Shown here: positions 62,607-64,000 of the stretch, in pieces
Layout of the letters: each line of letters opens with the position of its first letter
Position numbering within the stretch: position 1 is the first letter of the stretch
Source of the DNA: UBA11222 sp030652895
GTDB taxonomy: Bacteria > Pseudomonadota > Alphaproteobacteria > UBA11222
DNA: 64,000 nucleotides
Direction of reading: 5' to 3'
NCBI GenBank assembly: GCA_038318895.1
Contig: JBBQCS010000002.1
Coordinates: 28,614-92,613 of the forward strand
Program-made: the position numbers and the translations under genes
Notes under the pieces: model-generated
Database searches by the model: none
What the model was told of the DNA's origin: nothing
What the model saw: only the letters and a program-made list of their open reading frames with translations

Positions 62607-64000
62607 ATGCCATCCAATATTTATGATCTTGATCTTGATAAGAACCCGGCCAACCATCAGCCTCTGACGCCGCTCAGCTTCCTGCGCCGCACCGCCGAGG
62701 TGTACCCGAACCGTCCCGCCATTGTGCATGGTGACAGGTCATTCAGCTATGCCGAATTTTACGCCCGCTGCCGCCGGCTGGCGAGCGCCCTTGCGGCGCG
62801 TGGCATGGGCCGGGGCGATACGGTCGCGATCCTGTCGCCCAATATACCACCCATGCTGGAGGCGCATTATGGCGTTCCGATGGCTGGGGCGGTGCTCAAT
62901 ACGTTAAATTATCGTCTGGATGCCGCGGCCATCGCCTTTATTCTGGACCATGGCGAAGCCAAAGTACTGATTGTGGACCGGGAATTTTCATCCCTCGCCA
63001 AAGACGCCCTGGCGCTGTGCAAAGCCAAGCCATTGGTGATCAATATAGACGACCCGGAATATACCGGCGAGGGCGCGGCTATCGGCGAGGTGGAATATGA
63101 AAGCTTTATCGCCGCGGGTGATGCAGATTTTGACTGGGTCATTCCCGGCGACGAATGGGATGCGATCTCGCTTAATTACACCTCTGGCACAACAGGAAAT
63201 CCAAAGGGCGTCGTGTTCCATCACCGCGGGGCCTATCTGCTGTCGATGGGCAATGTGGTCACGGCGTCCATGCAGAAACATCCGGTTTATCTGTGGACGC
63301 TGCCGATGTTCCATTGCAATGGCTGGTGCTTTACCTGGTCGCTCAGTGTGGCGGCGGGCACGCATATCTGCCTGCGGCGCACCGAAGCGGCGCTGATTTA
63401 CGCCGCCATCGCCAAATATCAGGTTACGCATATGTGCGGCGCGCCGGTGGTGATGGGCATGCTGATCAACGCAAAACCGGAAGAACGCATTGCCTTCAGC
63501 CATACGATCGAATTTTTTACCGCCGCCGCACCACCGCCCGCCAGCGTGATCGGCGCCATGCAGGCCAGCGGATTTTCTGTCACGCATCTGTACGGCCTGA
63601 CCGAAACCTACGGCCCCGCCGTCATCAACGACTGGCATGAAGAATGGAACGCACTGCCCGCGGACGAGCAGGCCACCATCAAGGCCCGCCAGGGAGTGCG
63701 CTATCAGGTGCTGGAAGATCTATCCGTGCGCGATCCCGAAACCATGCGCGAAGTGCCGAACGATGGCGACACCATGGGCGAAGTAATGTTTCGCGGCAAT
63801 GTCGTGATGAAGGGCTATCTGAAAAATCCCAAGGCCACGAATGAATCGTTCGAAGGCGGATGGTATCATTCCGGCGATCTGGGGGTGCGGCATCCCGATG
63901 GTTATATCCAGTTACGCGACCGCTCCAAAGACATCATCATTTCAGGAGGCGAAAACATTTCCTCCATCGAGGTTGAGGACACGCTCTACAAACATCCCGG
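62607..64000 (+). CDS. Acyl-CoA synthetase (AMP-forming), partial at window end
   Basis: 464 codons visible; no stop before the window ends. Adenylation motifs: ISLNYTSGTTGNPKGVVFHH, THLYGLTETYGPAVINDWH, and GGWYHSGDLGVRHPDGYIQL, followed by the hinge LRDRSKDIIISGGENISSIE. The C-terminal domain with the catalytic Lys is cut off. It activates a carboxylic acid as acyl-AMP then acyl-CoA; the close relatives I recall act on medium-chain or methylthiopropionate-like acids. ATG 62607 follows GAGGGAGA. Confidence 0.93.
   Translation, partial: MPSNIYDLDLDKNPANHQPLTPLSFLRRTAEVYPNRPAIVHGDRSFSYAEFYARCRRLASALAARGMGRGDTVAILSPNIPPMLEAHYGVPMAGAVLNTLNYRLDAAAIAFILDHGEAKVLIVDREFSSLAKDALALCKAKPLVINIDDPEYTGEGAAIGEVEYESFIAAGDADFDWVIPGDEWDAISLNYTSGTTGNPKGVVFHHRGAYLLSMGNVVTASMQKHPVYLWTLPMFHCNGWCFTWSLSVAAGTHICLRRTEAALIYAAIAKYQVTHMCGAPVVMGMLINAKPEERIAFSHTIEFFTAAAPPPASVIGAMQASGFSVTHLYGLTETYGPAVINDWHEEWNALPADEQATIKARQGVRYQVLEDLSVRDPETMREVPNDGDTMGEVMFRGNVVMKGYLKNPKATNESFEGGWYHSGDLGVRHPDGYIQLRDRSKDIIISGGENISSIEVEDTLYKHP

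Noticed and set aside
1..64000. CRISPR arrays, insertion sequences, prophage, tRNA or rRNA genes
   Set aside because: I looked for regularly spaced repeats, transposase-like proteins, integrases and tRNA-like stems and found none; a dedicated tRNA scan was not possible.

Overview
The window looks like a chromosomal segment of a GC-rich alphaproteobacterium. Three things point there: a GcrA cell-cycle regulator (5369-5875), the cluster rpsT - rhodanese - dnaA - dnaN - recF - gyrB, and aconitase divergent from ccmAB. The overall mix (CheY/CheZ pair, AddAB, urt-ure operon, NnrU) fits Rhodospirillales-like lineages best, but I cannot name a genus. I see no rRNA, tRNA, insertion sequence, prophage or CRISPR array. 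Almost all of the DNA is coding; the only gaps above 300 bases are 23325-23952 and 59923-60429.

Layout. 1-6.9 kb: OmpA-type porin; a translationally coupled SMP-30-like lactonase and secreted beta-helix pair; a crotonase; a MATE pump; GcrA; an orphan ABC-2 permease. 6.9-12.1 kb: ccmAB (heme export for cytochrome c maturation), aconitase, and an exported beta-propeller. 12.2-16.8 kb: a four-gene ABC operon of the GldA/GldF/GldG plus DUF4340 type, of unknown role in proteobacteria. 17-23 kb: fabI-aroC-thioesterase with coupled junctions, FecR-domain protein divergent from an alginate-export-like barrel, two near-duplicate GFA genes flanking an HPP membrane protein. 23-31.9 kb: replication cluster rpsT, rhodanese, dnaA, dnaN, recF, gyrB, purU; an AT-rich palindromic stretch lies just before the rhodanese gene.

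31.9-42.8 kb is one minus-strand nitrogen-scavenging unit: urtABCDE (urea ABC importer), then ureDABCEFG (nickel urease and its maturation proteins), ending in a small membrane protein. It is preceded by a very good sigma-54 (-24/-12) promoter, so urea is probably imported and hydrolysed under nitrogen limitation. 43-47.5 kb: an Mla-type lipid transport operon (STAS-MlaE fusion, MlaF, MlaD, lipoprotein), a small conserved protein and NnrU. 47.5-50.3 kb: cheZ and cheY, ribF, trxA. 50.3-60.3 kb, minus strand: a cobalamin riboswitch precedes btuB, then a BtuM-like membrane protein, a MurU-like nucleotidyltransferase, addB, addA and trxA, mostly with overlapping junctions. 60.4-64 kb: two tandem cold-shock genes sharing a hairpin over the Shine-Dalgarno, a DEAD-box helicase, and the start of an acyl-CoA ligase that runs off the window.

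Nothing here is an obviously new defence or mobile system. The most interesting items are a CheZ protein carrying two FliM-like CheY-binding peptides, the B12-riboswitch operon that runs into recycling and recombination-repair genes, the candidate BtuM-type B12 carrier, the csp leader hairpins, and the GldAFG/DUF4340 operon.
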